This document shows, piece by piece, positions 47,971 through 60,520 of a stretch of 64,000 nucleotides of DNA (positions are counted from its first letter, which is position 1; each line of letters starts with the position of its first letter). Location: NCBI GenBank assembly GCA_964017065.1, contig OZ024783.1:3211665-3275664 (forward strand), in the 5' to 3' direction. The notes beneath the pieces are model-generated. The model searched no databases, was not told the DNA's origin, and saw nothing but the letters and a program-made list of their open reading frames with translations. The DNA comes from Haliclona indistincta (taxonomy: Eukaryota > Porifera > Demospongiae > Haplosclerida > Chalinidae). The position numbers and the translations under genes were made by a program.

Positions 47971-48550
47971 TTATGCCTCGGTGGGCGGAGCCACGAGGCA
48001 TACAGTAATCGTGCATGTCTGTCTGTCTGTCTGTCTGTATGTCTGTCCGCTCTAGTTCTGAAAGACGGCGAAGAATCAGCTGGTGGTAATTGCAATATCG
48101 ACATAACACGTTAAGAGCTCGAACTTGATGGTCTTAGATTTTTGAATTAAAGCTTTGTTCGTGAGTTATGACGTGATTTGCTTACTTTGTTTACCGTTGC
48201 TGGCGATCTGGACTTCTCCGAAGTCGAATGTGTCCATGGTTAACTGGCTAGTATATTGTAGGTTTGATCTGGACTACAGGATAGCGTGGCGGGTCCGAAT
48301 AACATTCAGCAAAACCGAAAAAAGCTAGCTGCTACAAGCATGGCTGCTTTGTGCACGCCCAGCTAGCTATTACACTGTGGTAGCATACTATTGGCTTCTG
48401 TTATTTTTGCCAGCCATTGTACTTTATAAATCTGTTATCTGCTGATGGATTAGCTGTATGTAGTTGCTGTGTGTTGACGGTCAAAGCCTCATGTCCAGTG
48501 TGCAGTATGCATGCAATTCCACCGAGGCATCTGCACCATGGTGCTTCATT
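47971..48550. mobile_element. GCCTCGG inverted-end element nested in K
   Basis: Left TATGCCTCGGTGGGCGGAGC, right ATTCCACCGAGGCATCTGCA. Contains a TGTC microsatellite at about 48018-48040. Opposite orientation to 17511-18210. Confidence 0.7.
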
Positions 48551-51017
48551 GTTCTAGTTTTTGCAAGCTGCATGGCTGGATTCAAAAACATGTAGCTATC
48601 AGCAATGAGTTCATCATAGACGGTATATCAGCAGCATGTCCGGCTTAACATTAAAACTATGATGTCACCGTTCTCCCGGCACAGCATGCAGATTCCTTAT
48701 ATAATTATCATTGGTACCAATAGACTAAGAAGAAGAGTGTAGTAACGTCATAGATTGTAACGTGAACAGAGAACCAAGAGAGAAATTCACTGGATCAAAC
48801 GGGGATCAAAATTCTAATTCTCAAATCACAACACAGTAATTAAACAGAGAGAGGAACAATGACTTACAACACTCACATGACAAAATACAAGAGATGACAG
48901 ACTGACTGACTACAAGACTGACGTATTAGAAGAAATAACAAAAGATTACTATACAAAGAGCTATAGTTCAGTGTACTGCTACACTTTTGTAGTACCATCA
49001 GATCCAGAGAGAAGTTAGCTCAGTTCAGTCAGTGTACTGCGCTCGCTCGGGCAGTGTAGTGCATGCAGCCTACAAGGCTAAGCTGCGCGGGCTACTGAGC
49101 TGCATGGTCTCAGCAGGACTTCAAAACTTAGACTACACTGCATGCAACTGAGAGGAGGAACTAGCTCTGTATCATTGTCCGCTGCACCGAAGGCTGGGCT
49201 CGAAGTTTCCGTCTTCAGTTGCCATTCTTCGGCAAATTTCAGTACGGTTTCTGCAATGAAGCAACTAGCATGATAAGGGAGTTAGGCAGGCATTATACTG
49301 ATTATAGGCCATTTCGACTCAAGTTATGTCTTTGGCAGCATCACAATCGGTGTTTTTCTCGCTTTTAAAGGCTTGAACAGGCATGCGCGAGAGATACTCG
49401 ACTAGGACTAAATCTGTCCAAGGCGGATCATTTTCGTTCCAACCGAAAAGTATCCTAGGATAATTTTCGTAGGCGGACAATTTTCGGCGTGACAGTTCCC
49501 CTTGTCTAGCATCAGTCAGGCACGAATAATCTTCCATATCTGCAGTGCTGTTATCAGGAATGGAGTAGTGTAGAGCTGCCCTGCTGCTGGTGGTCAGCTT
49601 GGCTGGTCTCCTTACTGATGTATACTGGTTCCCAGCAGTATCTTGCTGTCCTGCTGCTGATAGTAGCTGAGTGTAGTGAGTACCATAGCAATCTGGAGGT
49701 GCTGATCCAGGTGAGCTACTAGCTGTGGTCATGTACTGAGAGCATGGTTCTCGTGTGCTAGGGTTTATTCTAGTGTACACAGATGGTGGTGTGAGTGGCT
49801 TCTTGGCTTTCCTTGAAGCATGTACAGTGATTGATTTACCAGCTGATGGTAGACGTATTGCATTCACTGGTTCACTGTATGAGTTAGTGTCTATGCATTG
49901 AGGGACATCTTCAATGAAGACTCTCGCTGGTTGGACAAGTGTTGGTTTCTTCTCTGCAGCACTTGGTCATAACCAATCAATGAGACACTCAACATGCATG
50001 TAATTCAAAATTGACTCGTGTAAAAACTATTGTTAGAACACCCGTTGTGATGGGTTTAGAGCAAAATATTGAGATCTATAATTATAGTCCCCTCTGTGAT
50101 GGACAGGCGTGCATGTCTCTCTGTTGACATCATTGGATCATAGGTATAGCTATGATGAGGATAGTGGAACCAATTGCAAATGGAGTCTCTTCAGTGACTA
50201 TTCTGCAAATTTGAACCTTGAAACATGTGATAAGCAATCTCACTGACCCTATTCTTCAGCAATTCTATACATGCATTGATATTATTTCATGTTACTGTAG
50301 TTATTGCCACTATGCTAGAGTCTTGCTAGGCAATTTAACTAGAAATGAGTTGCTCTAAACTTGCTCTACACAACAGTTTTGTTTTAAATATAACTTTAAA
50401 GTGATGACTAAACATCTCGCTCGCTCTCAAGGTAGATGAATTAGTGAAAAAAGTAAGAGAGAAGGGGATTCTATGCTCACCTTCATAAAGAAGAAAAGAA
50501 GAGAGAATAGCAGCTATGAGGAAAGAAAGGTGCATTACCATTCTAATGCAGCAGCACTAGCCACTGACCAGTTATCAAACATTTTAACACATGTGCAAAT
50601 TCTCTTTTCTCCAAACTATGACAAAATGCTGATGTGCACTGCAGAATAGTTAATTGCTCCACTAACTCATACCTCAGCTTACATGGTACATATTCATCAT
50701 GTGTCATGTGATCCACCGTATGTGCAGCGCAGCTGTGTCAACAATATTCTTTATATTTTTGCCTATAATTATTCTATTCTGAATTTCCAGTGAAAGTAGC
50801 CTATTATTCTCAGTTTATAATTGAAATCATGTTCTTCGACTGTGTTGCAACACTTCAAAAGTGTTTAATAGCATAAAATTTTCTCGAAGAATGATAAGAA
50901 AATGAGTTTTTATCAGAAGCTGAAGTATAGACTGAACTGAACATACAATAGTACATACTGTATTATTGTCACTCACACATTCAATGAAACTTTTCCACAC
51001 AAGAACCTGGAGTTATT

Positions 51018-51681
51018 GGGGCGAGCCTGAGCGAGCCCCACATTGATTGACACAATGGCCCACGCGGCGGGGAATGTATCTATCAATCTATCTGTCACGG
51101 GGTAGCGTTTGTCGTTTTCAATGTTCCCGATAACTAGGAAACGCCTTTTTTAGCACGTGCGCACATTATAATTGGCGCTTGGTTTCAAACAAGACCATGC
51201 CATTCTGGCAATGATGCAGAAGACTCAGGGACGACAACAACAGAGATCAGATACACCTAAAAGCAACAACCTTTACACGACAAGGCCGCTACCAGAAAGC
51301 GACGACGAGAGGCAGAGTCACCCGATCAACGTGGAAGCGGACGACTGGAGCGACAAAAGGAATATCAAAGGGCCTACCGGAGACGCCGGCGGAAAGCAGT
51401 AGCTGCAACAGAGCAAACAGTAACTTAGGTACGTCTAATGAGCTCGTGTGTGATAGCAGTAGAGCCTGCAGTGAGTGAGGAGACCGAGGAACCCTATACT
51501 CATCACATCTTCCAGGTACATGCATTGTTCCCATGACGCCTATAGACAAGGAACACACTCATCCAGCAAGAGATAGTTGAGAAAGTTCACCATATCTGAA
51601 CATAACCAAACTATTGATTCTATTCACCATCAACAAAAAAATTAATGTTAACAAAAATATATCAATGCTCAGGCTCGCCCC
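51018..51681. mobile_element. Element L, 15-bp perfect TIR
   Basis: GGGGCGAGCCTGAGC at 51018-51032 and its exact complement at 51667-51681. Absent from the paralogous BUD13 copies. A plus ORF 51172-51402 is hydrophilic and unrecognised. Confidence 0.75.
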
Positions 51682-52590
51682 TGCCATTCCATGAATGTAC
51701 TAGTTTATATTAATGAGGAAATTCTCACATTATTCTGGAATAATTATTCTCCAATTCTCCACTCCGTACTCTCAAACAATTATTCCAGAATATTGTGGAC
51801 ACCCACCTAAGCGCAGCAGATCGAGGCTGGATTACCACAGACATCTCAAGTCTCAACTGATGTTAGCGTCTTATCTAGACCTCAGCCCACCTCGACGTAC
51901 GAGACACTGACGACTCCGGCACCCGATCTTTCATCGTACCAACACTCAAACGGCGCCTCTCCTGATCCAGTCGTAAACAGAGCCATGATCATCGTCAAGC
52001 TCTGATCTAAGTTCACCTAGAAGAGATCTCAGCCCTCTTTCTGAGAAGAAACAATCGACAAGATGGTCATCCCATGGTCATCCTGAACGACGGACAGCTA
52101 CCAAGCTCACCTGAAAATTTAAGACCGTCTGAGCATGCTATGGTCTAGCTAAGTCCAGCAAACAGCTGGTAGACACAACTCAGGGTATATTTTAGTTCGC
52201 CTAGAAGAGGCAGTCAGCCGACTCCAGATTTCAGCCCTCCTCGAAGAAGCAATACTTCTGGCTCTAAAACACTAGTACTATCAGGGACTAGTGCAGGATC
52301 ACAGACAGCTGACGTGTTGAGAGACGAGATTTTGGAGGCACAGAGAGAAAGAGAAAAGTTCTTCAGAGAAATGGACTCAGAAATTTCCTGCAGAAAGGCA
52401 GAGACTGTGTATCGGAAAGATGGATTGACCCGAGATTGGAGAGAATATGAAGAAGAAATGAAGAAGAGGGTGAGCTATATAGACTTGCTTGTATTGCTAA
52501 GAGCCCATAAAGAGCCAACTTCCAATGGTTTGGTAAACCATGCTACTCTTTCCTAGATACCGATACCTCATGTAGCCCCCCCCCGTGTCT

Positions 52591-53165
52591 TTTTATGTCA
52601 TGGTGGGTGGAGCCTCCGGAGGCATACAGTAGTCTGTTTGTGTATGTATGTGTCATTCAATCTGTTAACGATAGCAAAGAAACTAGCAGGCTAGGGCAAG
52701 CTCACTCACTGACATTGTAGACAAGCCCAGTTTAATAAGTCACCATGTGGTCAGCACTGTTTGGCTTCTGATTGCATAACTAAATTGCTGCAGCTTCTTC
52801 AAGTACTGTGTGATATTTAAATCCAGTCAGCTGAATAAGAATCATGTATAACTATAGCTGTAGTTACTGTAAAGTATGTGCAGTGTTCATCTACAGCTTG
52901 TCTCTCACTAATAATTGAGTCTTGCTGCAGCTTTACTTTATACTGATAATAACTACAGTAATTTGTGTTGTCAAAGCAAAACTGCATGTCCAGTTATCAG
53001 CAGCTCTAGTGCTCAAGGTGTCACAGCATTTGTGGTCAAGACTGTCATGCTTAGTCTCCACTGTCATGTTCAGCTTATAGCTACTGGTACAGCTTCTTCT
53101 CTGCATCTGTTGTCAATTAAATTGCACTGATCTGTCTGAAATTCCACCGAGGCATAAGCACCATG
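52591..53165. mobile_element. GCCTCGG-family element in BUD13 intron, copy 5
   Basis: Paralogous to 23241-23825 and 32951-33528; right end ATTCCACCGAGGCATAA keeps the less diverged sequence. Confidence 0.55.
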
Positions 53166-53200
53166 CATCGGTGCATTCATGTCTATGGTAAATCTACATG

Positions 53201-53203
<3 letters not shown>

Positions 53204-53243
<40 letters not shown>
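53204..53243. repeat. (TG)n microsatellite
   Basis: About 20 TG units before the SINE. Confidence 0.95.
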
Positions 53244-53247
<4 letters not shown>

Positions 53248-53580
53248 CCCTCACTGCCCTGGTGATTCAACTGGTGGAGTCTTGGGTTTATAACCCAGAG
53301 GACACTGGTTTGAATCCCAGAGCAGGAGGAAAAAACATCACAAGTACTCCAGCCCACACATCTGTAAAATAGGTACTTGGTCTTGTACTGGAGAGCGAAG
53401 TACACTCACTGGCTGTGTCTCATTGATCACTAAAGTCACTGGTGGGACTTTAGTGCCCACACCTGCAGTGAGAGACATGCACAGTTGGTGCTACTGTGAG
53501 TTCCTTGCCTGGCTCCACAGTACCAGCACACAGTACCTGCTTGGTGCACAGGAGCCCTGGCTTTGCCAGGAAAGGTGACC
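53244..53580 (+). mobile_element. tRNA-derived SINE, copy 3
   Basis: A box TGATTCAACTGG (53263-53274) and B box GGTTTGAATCCC (53307-53318). Part of the duplicated BUD13 intron. Confidence 0.72.
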
Positions 53581-55151
53581 CTTGTGGTAGAGAGACACTT
53601 TGCTTTTGTGTGTTATTTTCTTGAAACTACCCACCCATCATGTACACTGTCTATTGTAGTTAGTACAGCCCAGAAGCCTTGCTATGATAACAAATCCCAA
53701 TTTGCTGTGTACCAGTGTGTGTGGTTCATGCTTTTAATTTTGGTTCATATTTAATTTTTGTCACAAAGACGGATAACAATACACAGTATTCTGTTTGAAA
53801 ATTTTGCTATCAGTGCTGACATAAACTAATTGACAGATTTTGATGATTCTTTTTATAGAATGGCTCAAGTAGCCGCCACCTTAATATTATGTACTCAGTC
53901 ACTGCTTGTTTTCGTATTTCAGGTTTTTGTTTTCACCTTGATTGTGATATTTTTGATACCTGAAATTGCTGGGAACACTGTTTGCTATGAGTTCATAACC
54001 GGCAATCACTCGATTCTCTGCCCTAATAATTCCTTTGTTAACATGGTCCAGAGTGAGACTGTAGTTATATGAGATGACTAAACCACTCGCTAGGTCACGA
54101 GAAGATGAGGATTTGGAGAGGTTACTGAAGGGAAGAGATAGGGAAGGAGATCCCATGCTAGCCTTCATCAAAAAGAAAAAGAAGAGAGAACTGGAGCTAT
54201 CAGGAAAGAAAGGTGATCATCATAACATTTCACTGGATGTTAGTAATATTTTGGTATTCATGAATTGTACCAGCTAACACATATACAGTGTATCAGGAGC
54301 ACATAATGGGAAGGAGCGTTCGACTCTGTATTTGCCCATAGTAATCAATAACTAAAGACCGCTGCTTCGAGCTTGATAACTTGGGTCATTCTTTGTGCGC
54401 TGTGGCTAGCTATTTCCTACATTTACATTCATCCACGAACTAAGACAAGCAGGAAGTTAAGCCAGAGCCACGATCACTGCCTTATGTGGTCTCATGTGCT
54501 CCTGAGTGTATGTGTGCATACCATTAGGAGGTGTTTAAGAGATCATTTTAGGCTCGGCACAACACTCGTCGAAATAATGTCTAACCTGCATTCATGATTG
54601 TCAGTAAGCTCGTGTGTTGGTCGAGTTGATGACAAGGGCTCTTTGTGTACAGATATAGCGATTACAGGACAAATTAATTTTGGTTGTGGGATAGATAACT
54701 AACACAAGATTGTATAAGTCATGAATCAGTAAATGAATATGTTGTGTCTGTCTACATACAGAGAAACCCACGTACACTGGGAAATTCCCTGAGAACAGAT
54801 TCGGTATTCGTCCTGGTTATCGATGGGACGGAGTAGACAGATCCAATGGATTTGAAAAGGCAATGTTTCTGAGACGAGCAGAGAAGGTGGCTATCAAGGA
54901 AGTAGCTTACAAGTGGAGTACTGAAGACATGTAGTACATACCCTCTCACATGTTAAATATACTATGATAATAATTATACTATTGTGTTTGTATTATAATA
55001 ATTATTTTAAAAGGTTTCTTATAAGTTGTTTATAGTAAATAGGTTTAGTGTTTTGAAATGTCATGAATACATGTACTAACATTGATATGATAAATAACTG
55101 TTTATAAAAAAGTTTTAATGTTATTATAAAGTGTGAAATGTCAAACATGTA

Positions 55152-58101
55152 CTACAAAATGTTATTATGTGATTCCAGCAGATGCTTATATTGTTCGTGG
55201 ATGTGTGGTGGTAACTTGTCAGAGTTACATTCCTTAACTACCAACTTCTTTAATCGACTGTATTTACCAGCAACCTCGATCAGTTGGAGCAGGTTTGTTC
55301 TATTCTCATCATTGTGGTACAATACGACTCCAATCTTTAGTACTTCTAGTGTGTGGTGTGACTGTACAATGTTAGTGAGAACAGGTAGATCACTGTCTCG
55401 TAGAAAATGACTAATCTTCAGGCATGTCAGTGAAGTGATATGCATTATCAATGCAGCTAGTGGGCGAAGAAGGTTACCTGAGATGGTGAGCTCTTTGAGG
55501 TTTGTGTTCTCATGTGGGAGTAACTCATCATGAAGCACAATATCTTGAAAACCTAAATCTAATTTCAGTTCTTGCAGTGAAGATGGTTGAAATAATAGAA
55601 TGTGTGTGTTCATATGTAGTCTCCTCAGTGTGTACACTAGTCTCCTCAGTCCACTCCCTGGTGCTATCAGCTGTTGTAAGATGACCTCATCATCATGATC
55701 ATAATAAACATGATGAATAAATATGGTTAGACGATCAAGTTCACAAAATTCTTTCAATGAAGTAAAAATTTGAGAAACAAATAAAGAATGCAATTCCAAA
55801 TTCAGATATCGAATTCTATTCTTCGCAATAGGAGAGGACCTGAGACCCTTTAACAGGAGATTAACTCCCTCCATTCCCATATTATTGTCGTCAATCTGTA
55901 GTTCCCATCTTTCATCAAAATGGCTGATGCAGTATCCTGTGACATACCAGTCAAAACCAACTACTGGTCTAACATCAATTGTATCACGTTTACTATAGTC
56001 CACCTTCACACTATCCATAATGCTAGGACACTCATATGCACAATAGACCATCTGTAGACCCTTAGAGGCAAGCAGCTGTACCAACACCTTGTACACAAAG
56101 TGACTATGATAATAATCATGTCTGTACATTCCTGCCAGAAACCTCGCAACAACACTATCTTCCATAAGCCATTCTATTTGTTTAAAGCCACTAGGATTTA
56201 CAACAGCAATATAGAGGGCAGTCAAGTATTCTTGAAGAGTGAGATGGAGGAAGGAGTAGGAGCACCCAGGACCAGTACACATTGTGGTCTTTTTCATTGT
56301 CCCAAGGTGCTCAAAGTCCTCACCAAAGTCAGTGAAGACGAACCTTTCCTCACACAAACTCTCATAGGCCACCTTGGCTAGCTGAAGAAGCTGCTGACCC
56401 ACTACAGGAGGAAGCTTGCTAATGTCCTCTGTACACTGGAGGGAAGGAGGCATGCAATACTCACTATGAACCTGACGTGTGGACACGAGGTCCCTGCGAA
56501 TAAGACCACGAGCGAGAGCATCAAAGAGCTGTGTCATGGTTGTAGGGAAGGGAGTATCTGTGTCATAGCTGTCCTGGTATATCAGGGCTGCAATGACGGC
56601 ATTGAGAGGGATGTACATCATACCATATATTGGAGGATTGCTGGTGATGTAGGACAAGAACCCTGCCAGGATATTCCCACAAAACACGCTCTCAGCAAAC
56701 CGCTTGATATCCTCTTTAGTGAAGCCTATCACCTCGAGGTGCCTGTCTATGTTATGCTGGCAGAGACTCCAGAGCTCAGCGCTTACTGAAGGACGACTGG
56801 TGACAATAATAGTAGCCTCTGCCAGGAGCCTACCCTTGAGTAGATCTATGTAGACTGAGCCCTCCTGTCGCTGCTCACGAGGAAGCTCATCAAACCCATC
56901 GCAAACAATAAGCGCTCCTTTCCCTCTGCCTATTGCAGCCAAGAGCTCCTTCATGTTAGTGGTAGCATCACGTGGCAGCAGGTCCTCAAGGCAGCGTGCC
57001 TCTTGAGCCTTCTTTTCTCTCAACCGAACTAGCACCACTAACTCGTACTGCTTCACACTCTCTAACTCCTCCCACTTGTGACACACCTCCCATGCCAGTG
57101 TGCTCTTGCCGATACCTGGTGCACCCTCCACCAGGACACAACGTACTGGTCTACCATCCTCTCTGTGCTTTAGTATATGATCTAGTGCTATCGGAGCTTT
57201 CTCACGCAAGATCTCTTCAGTTAAACCGTGGAGACTTTTTCTAGTAAACTCATCTGCTTGCTTCCTGGTGATACCCTTCTTGCTGATGATCGCTAGCTCA
57301 ATGTAGTGCTTGCTGGCAGTAGTGAGTAGCTTATCATCATCAGGGAGTGGCTGTCGGTAACAGTCCTTTAGGAACTGTTTGTACTGTTTCCTGGTGATAG
57401 CTGAGGAGAGGAAACACATCATCCACTGGTCATTAGTGACTGAGTATGTCATTATACCTGTTGTGCTTGAATGAGATGAAGAGGTGATGGAGGATGGCAT
57501 CATACTATCATTGGTCTGTGCTGTAAGACACTGTCACATGTTATTCCACCATACACACATTCTCTACTCACCAGCTGATGTGTTTGGTGGTACGGACGAC
57601 ACCAGTTGAGGAGTGTGCAGTGACTTGAGTTGAGCTACATCAGAACACCATGCACTGGTCAGTGGATGTACTCAGACACACATTATCACACTCACCACAT
57701 GTGGACCTCAGCTTGCCACAGAGGTGCTGCATTGAACTGTCCTTCTCTAGTGCTTCCACAAACTTGTGGTAGTTGCTGGGGTCAGGTCGAATTGTTGTTT
57801 CTGTTGCAACTAGTAGCTCAGTCACTTTCTGTTCTCTCAGTATTAGCTCATTAATCTTGTCTCTTGAGTGACGAGATAGTAGACCAGCAGAGTACAGTCT
57901 CGCTGCCAGTGGGGTGGGGTTCCTGATGTCTTCTAACAGGTCAGCATAATGCCTTTGGAACGAGCGGTACTCAGCGCTCTCGGTCTCCTAAACAGTACAA
58001 TAATAGACCAGCATTAACACTGGTATTTATACACTATGCAGCCAGCGGTTGGACTAGTGCAACTAAAAGTAAAGTCTTACCTGATCACTAGAATACGCCA
58101 T
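55152..58101 (-). CDS. CARD-NACHT-LRR receptor F, intact (914 aa)
   Basis: Exons 58081-58101 (MAYSSDQ), 57696-57987 (CARD-like, 292 nt), 57572-57634 (63 nt) and 55152-57520 total 915 codons with stop; introns in phases 0, 1, 1. P-loop GAPGIGKST, Walker B LIVCDGFDEL, TSRPS and FLHLTLQEYLTALYIA are complete. Compared with C and D it lacks four residues after MKKTT and has a divergent LRR end (LRRLHMNTHILLF, SGNLLRPLAALIMHITSL). The linker exons are fused. The receptor-tail stop lies only 99 bp upstream of its ATG. Likely functional immune sensor; ligand unknown. Confidence 0.85.
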
Positions 58102-58165
58102 AACCGAACAAGCCACACCTTTTTTGAGGGCGTAGGAAGTTAATTGTCAATGAATGTGATTAACT
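58102..58165 (-). promoter_or_regulatory. Conserved 5' flank of NLR F
   Basis: GGTGTGGCT and CATTCATTGACAA retained in the 98 bp between the receptor-tail stop and the NLR ATG. Confidence 0.35.
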
Positions 58166-58199
58166 AGTAACTTCACTTGGTGATAGCGCAGAATATAGC

Positions 58200-58530
58200 C
58201 TATTGTGAGAATGCATAATATAGTGGGTTTTGCAAGCCTTGCTGTGTAGCTGCATTGCCATGGTGATGAGTTGGTTCCCCTTGTCTAGCATCAGTCAGGC
58301 ACGAATAATCTTCCATATCAGCAGTGCTGTTATCAGGAATGGAGTAGTGTGGTCTGTGTGGAGCTGTCCTGCTGCTGGTGGTCAGCTTGGCTGGTCTCCT
58401 TACCGATTTGTACTGGTTCCCAGCAGTATCTTGCTGTCCTGCTGCTGATAGTAGCTGAGTGTAGTGAGTACCATAGCAATCTGGAGCTGCTGATCCAGGT
58501 GAGCTACAAGCTGTGGTCATACGATTTGTA
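58200..58530 (-). pseudogene. Receptor tail exon, copy 5 (shortened)
   Basis: Only the distal tail remains, from TTACSSPGSA through YGTHYTQLL and HYSIPDNS to NPLYYAFSQ. Upstream of about 58520 is unrelated sequence; the ITIM-like SVYTRI is lost. A 12-bp in-frame insertion adds PHRP-type residues. Confidence 0.65.
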
Positions 58531-58589
58531 TTAGTGCAATACATCAACAAACAGTACCAGCTTTCAGATAATTGAGCCGAGAACACGAA

Positions 58590-59285
58590 TTAAATATTAC
58601 AATTTGGACCTGTACTGCACAGTTGCAGGTTTATCTACACGATAGTATTATAATATCTCCACCTAGTGTACTCGTCACCAAGACACACCAGAAAATAGTT
58701 CAACTGAGAGTGATAATTTGACACAATCTATCTCACATTCTCCTGCTGCTGGACATGACAACTTCAATCTGTCTTGAGGCTCGAAGCTGCTAGCAAACAC
58801 AGCCCCACCCACCCAATCACATTGGATGTGAAATTAACAGCTTTTCCAAAACTAAAAGGATACCACATGATAGCAAGTGAATGGCAGCCCTTTTCATTCA
58901 CTTTTGGATCCACTATAATTGTGTGATCATGCATGAATTTGTGATGTAAAATACCGATCGATCAACAGTCATATAGGAGAAGTGATGGGTGTAAAATTTG
59001 TGATGAGTATAATGAAGCTCGTGCCTGTACAATACACAGGTTCATATGCACAGCATAATCAATGAATAGACAATCATGTAATTCATAATTGTGTCAAAAA
59101 GTATTGTAAATTTGAACCTTGAAACATGTAATATGCAATCTCACTGACCCTATTCTTCATCAATTCTTTTCATTGATACTATCTCATGTTACTGTAGTTA
59201 TTGCTACTATGCTAAAGAGACTTGCTAGCCGCTTTAACTAGAAATGAGTAGTTCTAAACTTGATGGTCTTGACAGCAATTTATAT
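58590..59285. repeat. Array spacer, third copy
   Basis: Non-coding sequence paralogous to 10332-10919 and 30091-30636. No gene seen. Confidence 0.5.
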
Positions 59286-59746
59286 TTACTTTCACTTGCT
59301 CTCAAGGAGATGAGGATTTGGAGAGATTAATGAAACAAGAAAGAGGGAAGGGGATTCTATGCTTGCCTTCATAAAGAAGAGAGAATAGCAGCTATCAGGA
59401 AAGAAAGGTGCATTACCATTCTAGTGCAGCAGCACTAGCACTGCCTAGTTATCAAACATTTTAACACATGTGCAAATTCTCTTTTCTCCAAACTATGACA
59501 AAATGCTGATGTGCACTGCAGAATAGCTAATTTCTCCTCTAACTCATACCTCAGCTTGCATGGTACATATTCATCATGTGTCATGTGGTCCACCGTACGT
59601 GCAGTGCAGCTGTGTCGACCAACAATATTATTTTTATTTTTGGAGTAGACAGATCCAATGGATTTGAAAAGGCAATGTTTCTGAGACGAGCAGAGAAGGT
59701 GGCTATCAAGGAAGTAGCTTACAAGTGGAGTACTGAAGACATGTAG
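59286..59746 (+). pseudogene. BUD13: BUD13 remnant, copy 5
   Basis: Degraded KPLARS-type exon 59290-59405, then, after a large deletion, the end of the last exon from [16 protein letters not shown] to YKWSTEDM (59641-59746). The exon's own acceptor and first residues are deleted. Confidence 0.8.
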
Positions 59747-59852
59747 TATATATACCCTCTCACATGTTAAATATACTATGATAATAATTATACTACTGAG
59801 TTTGTATAATAATTAATAAACTTATGTTTCTTTAATATAAGTTATAGTAAAT

Positions 59853-60520
59853 AGGGAGGCACGGTAGTGACTCCCTATGTAGGGATGGCCAAGAAAACAA
59901 AATGGCGGCTACATACAATGTATTAGCGTTCAAACGCTGATATTACGCCTGGTGATGAATTTTATTCGTCCAAAGACACTTAGATCTGCTTACTGGCGTT
60001 GCCCCATCTTACAGCAGCAAGGAGATTGCTCGAAATGGTCAATAAAGTGACGAACCTGGAAACGGTGAAAATCGTGTTTCGTCATCTTCGTCTTCTTCTT
60101 TCTTCTTCTTCTTTCTTCAGCGCGCCTAGCGCCTTTACGCGAGCAGTGCCGAGACCAAAACACCCACGAACAGTCGTGAAATTCTTCTGGCAGGTGCCCT
60201 TTGAACTTAGTTTTTAGCGAAACGTCGATATAAATTTGACGAGTTCACGATCACGAACACTTGTCAGCTAAGTGTTAGACGCCATTATTGTGATTACGCA
60301 ATACGCACGTGACCAACCACACGAATTCTAGAAGTAGAGTATCGTCGTATAGAGAGCGTCTGGAGTCTTCGAAGAACAACTCACCGAGTAAGCTCGTGTA
60401 GTATCACCGTTCTGCTGCTCGCCAGATAGTATCACAGCCTTACAGAATTTGTAAACTAGAGTGGGCGGGGCTCAAATGCTTTGCAGAATGCATGAGCTAG
60501 TTTCAGTATTTAGGAATAAT
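59853..60520. repeat. Repeat block H, copy 2
   Basis: Reverse complement of 6800-7470, starting AGGGAGGCACGGTAGTGACT. No supported gene; the plus ORF 59999-60217 is not conserved in the other copy. Confidence 0.75.

Larger units (their letters stand above)
47194..49495. mobile_element. Element K, 2.3 kb, CTGTCAC ends
   Basis: Ends CTGTCAC and GTGACAG; uninterrupted tail sequence in paralogues shows the exact insertion point, leaving at most a 2-bp (TT) duplication. TCCTAGGACAAAAT-type repeats fill 47215-47600 and related GAAAATTATCC motifs lie at the other end. 47971-48550 is a nested GCCTCGG element. 48600-49300 shows no gene. No transposase recognised. Confidence 0.75.
47117..49965 (-). 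pseudogene. Receptor tail exon, copy 4, split by 2.3-kb element
   Basis: Tail sequence 49496-49965 and 47117-47193 is contiguous in other copies; here element K (47194-49495) splits it after DARQGE. Translation runs on into the element for about 60 codons to a stop at 49319, so the last 25 native residues (with NPLYYAFSQ) are replaced. Confidence 0.75.
50400..54934 (+). pseudogene. BUD13: BUD13 remnant, copy 4
   Basis: Degraded KPLARS exon 50400-50538; SPPRR exon about 51800-51910 (KRSRSRLDYHR to SPPRRTRH); open basic exon about 52310-52467 (VLRDEILEAQREREKF, ETVYRKDGLTRDW), donor GTGAGC; exon from 53862, where MAQV is followed by a foreign hydrophobic stretch to TGA at 54070-54072, then MTKPLARSREDEDLE and a lysine run; intact last exon 54762-54934 ending YKWSTEDM. 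No N-terminus. Ends 217 bp from the convergent NLR F stop. Confidence 0.8.
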
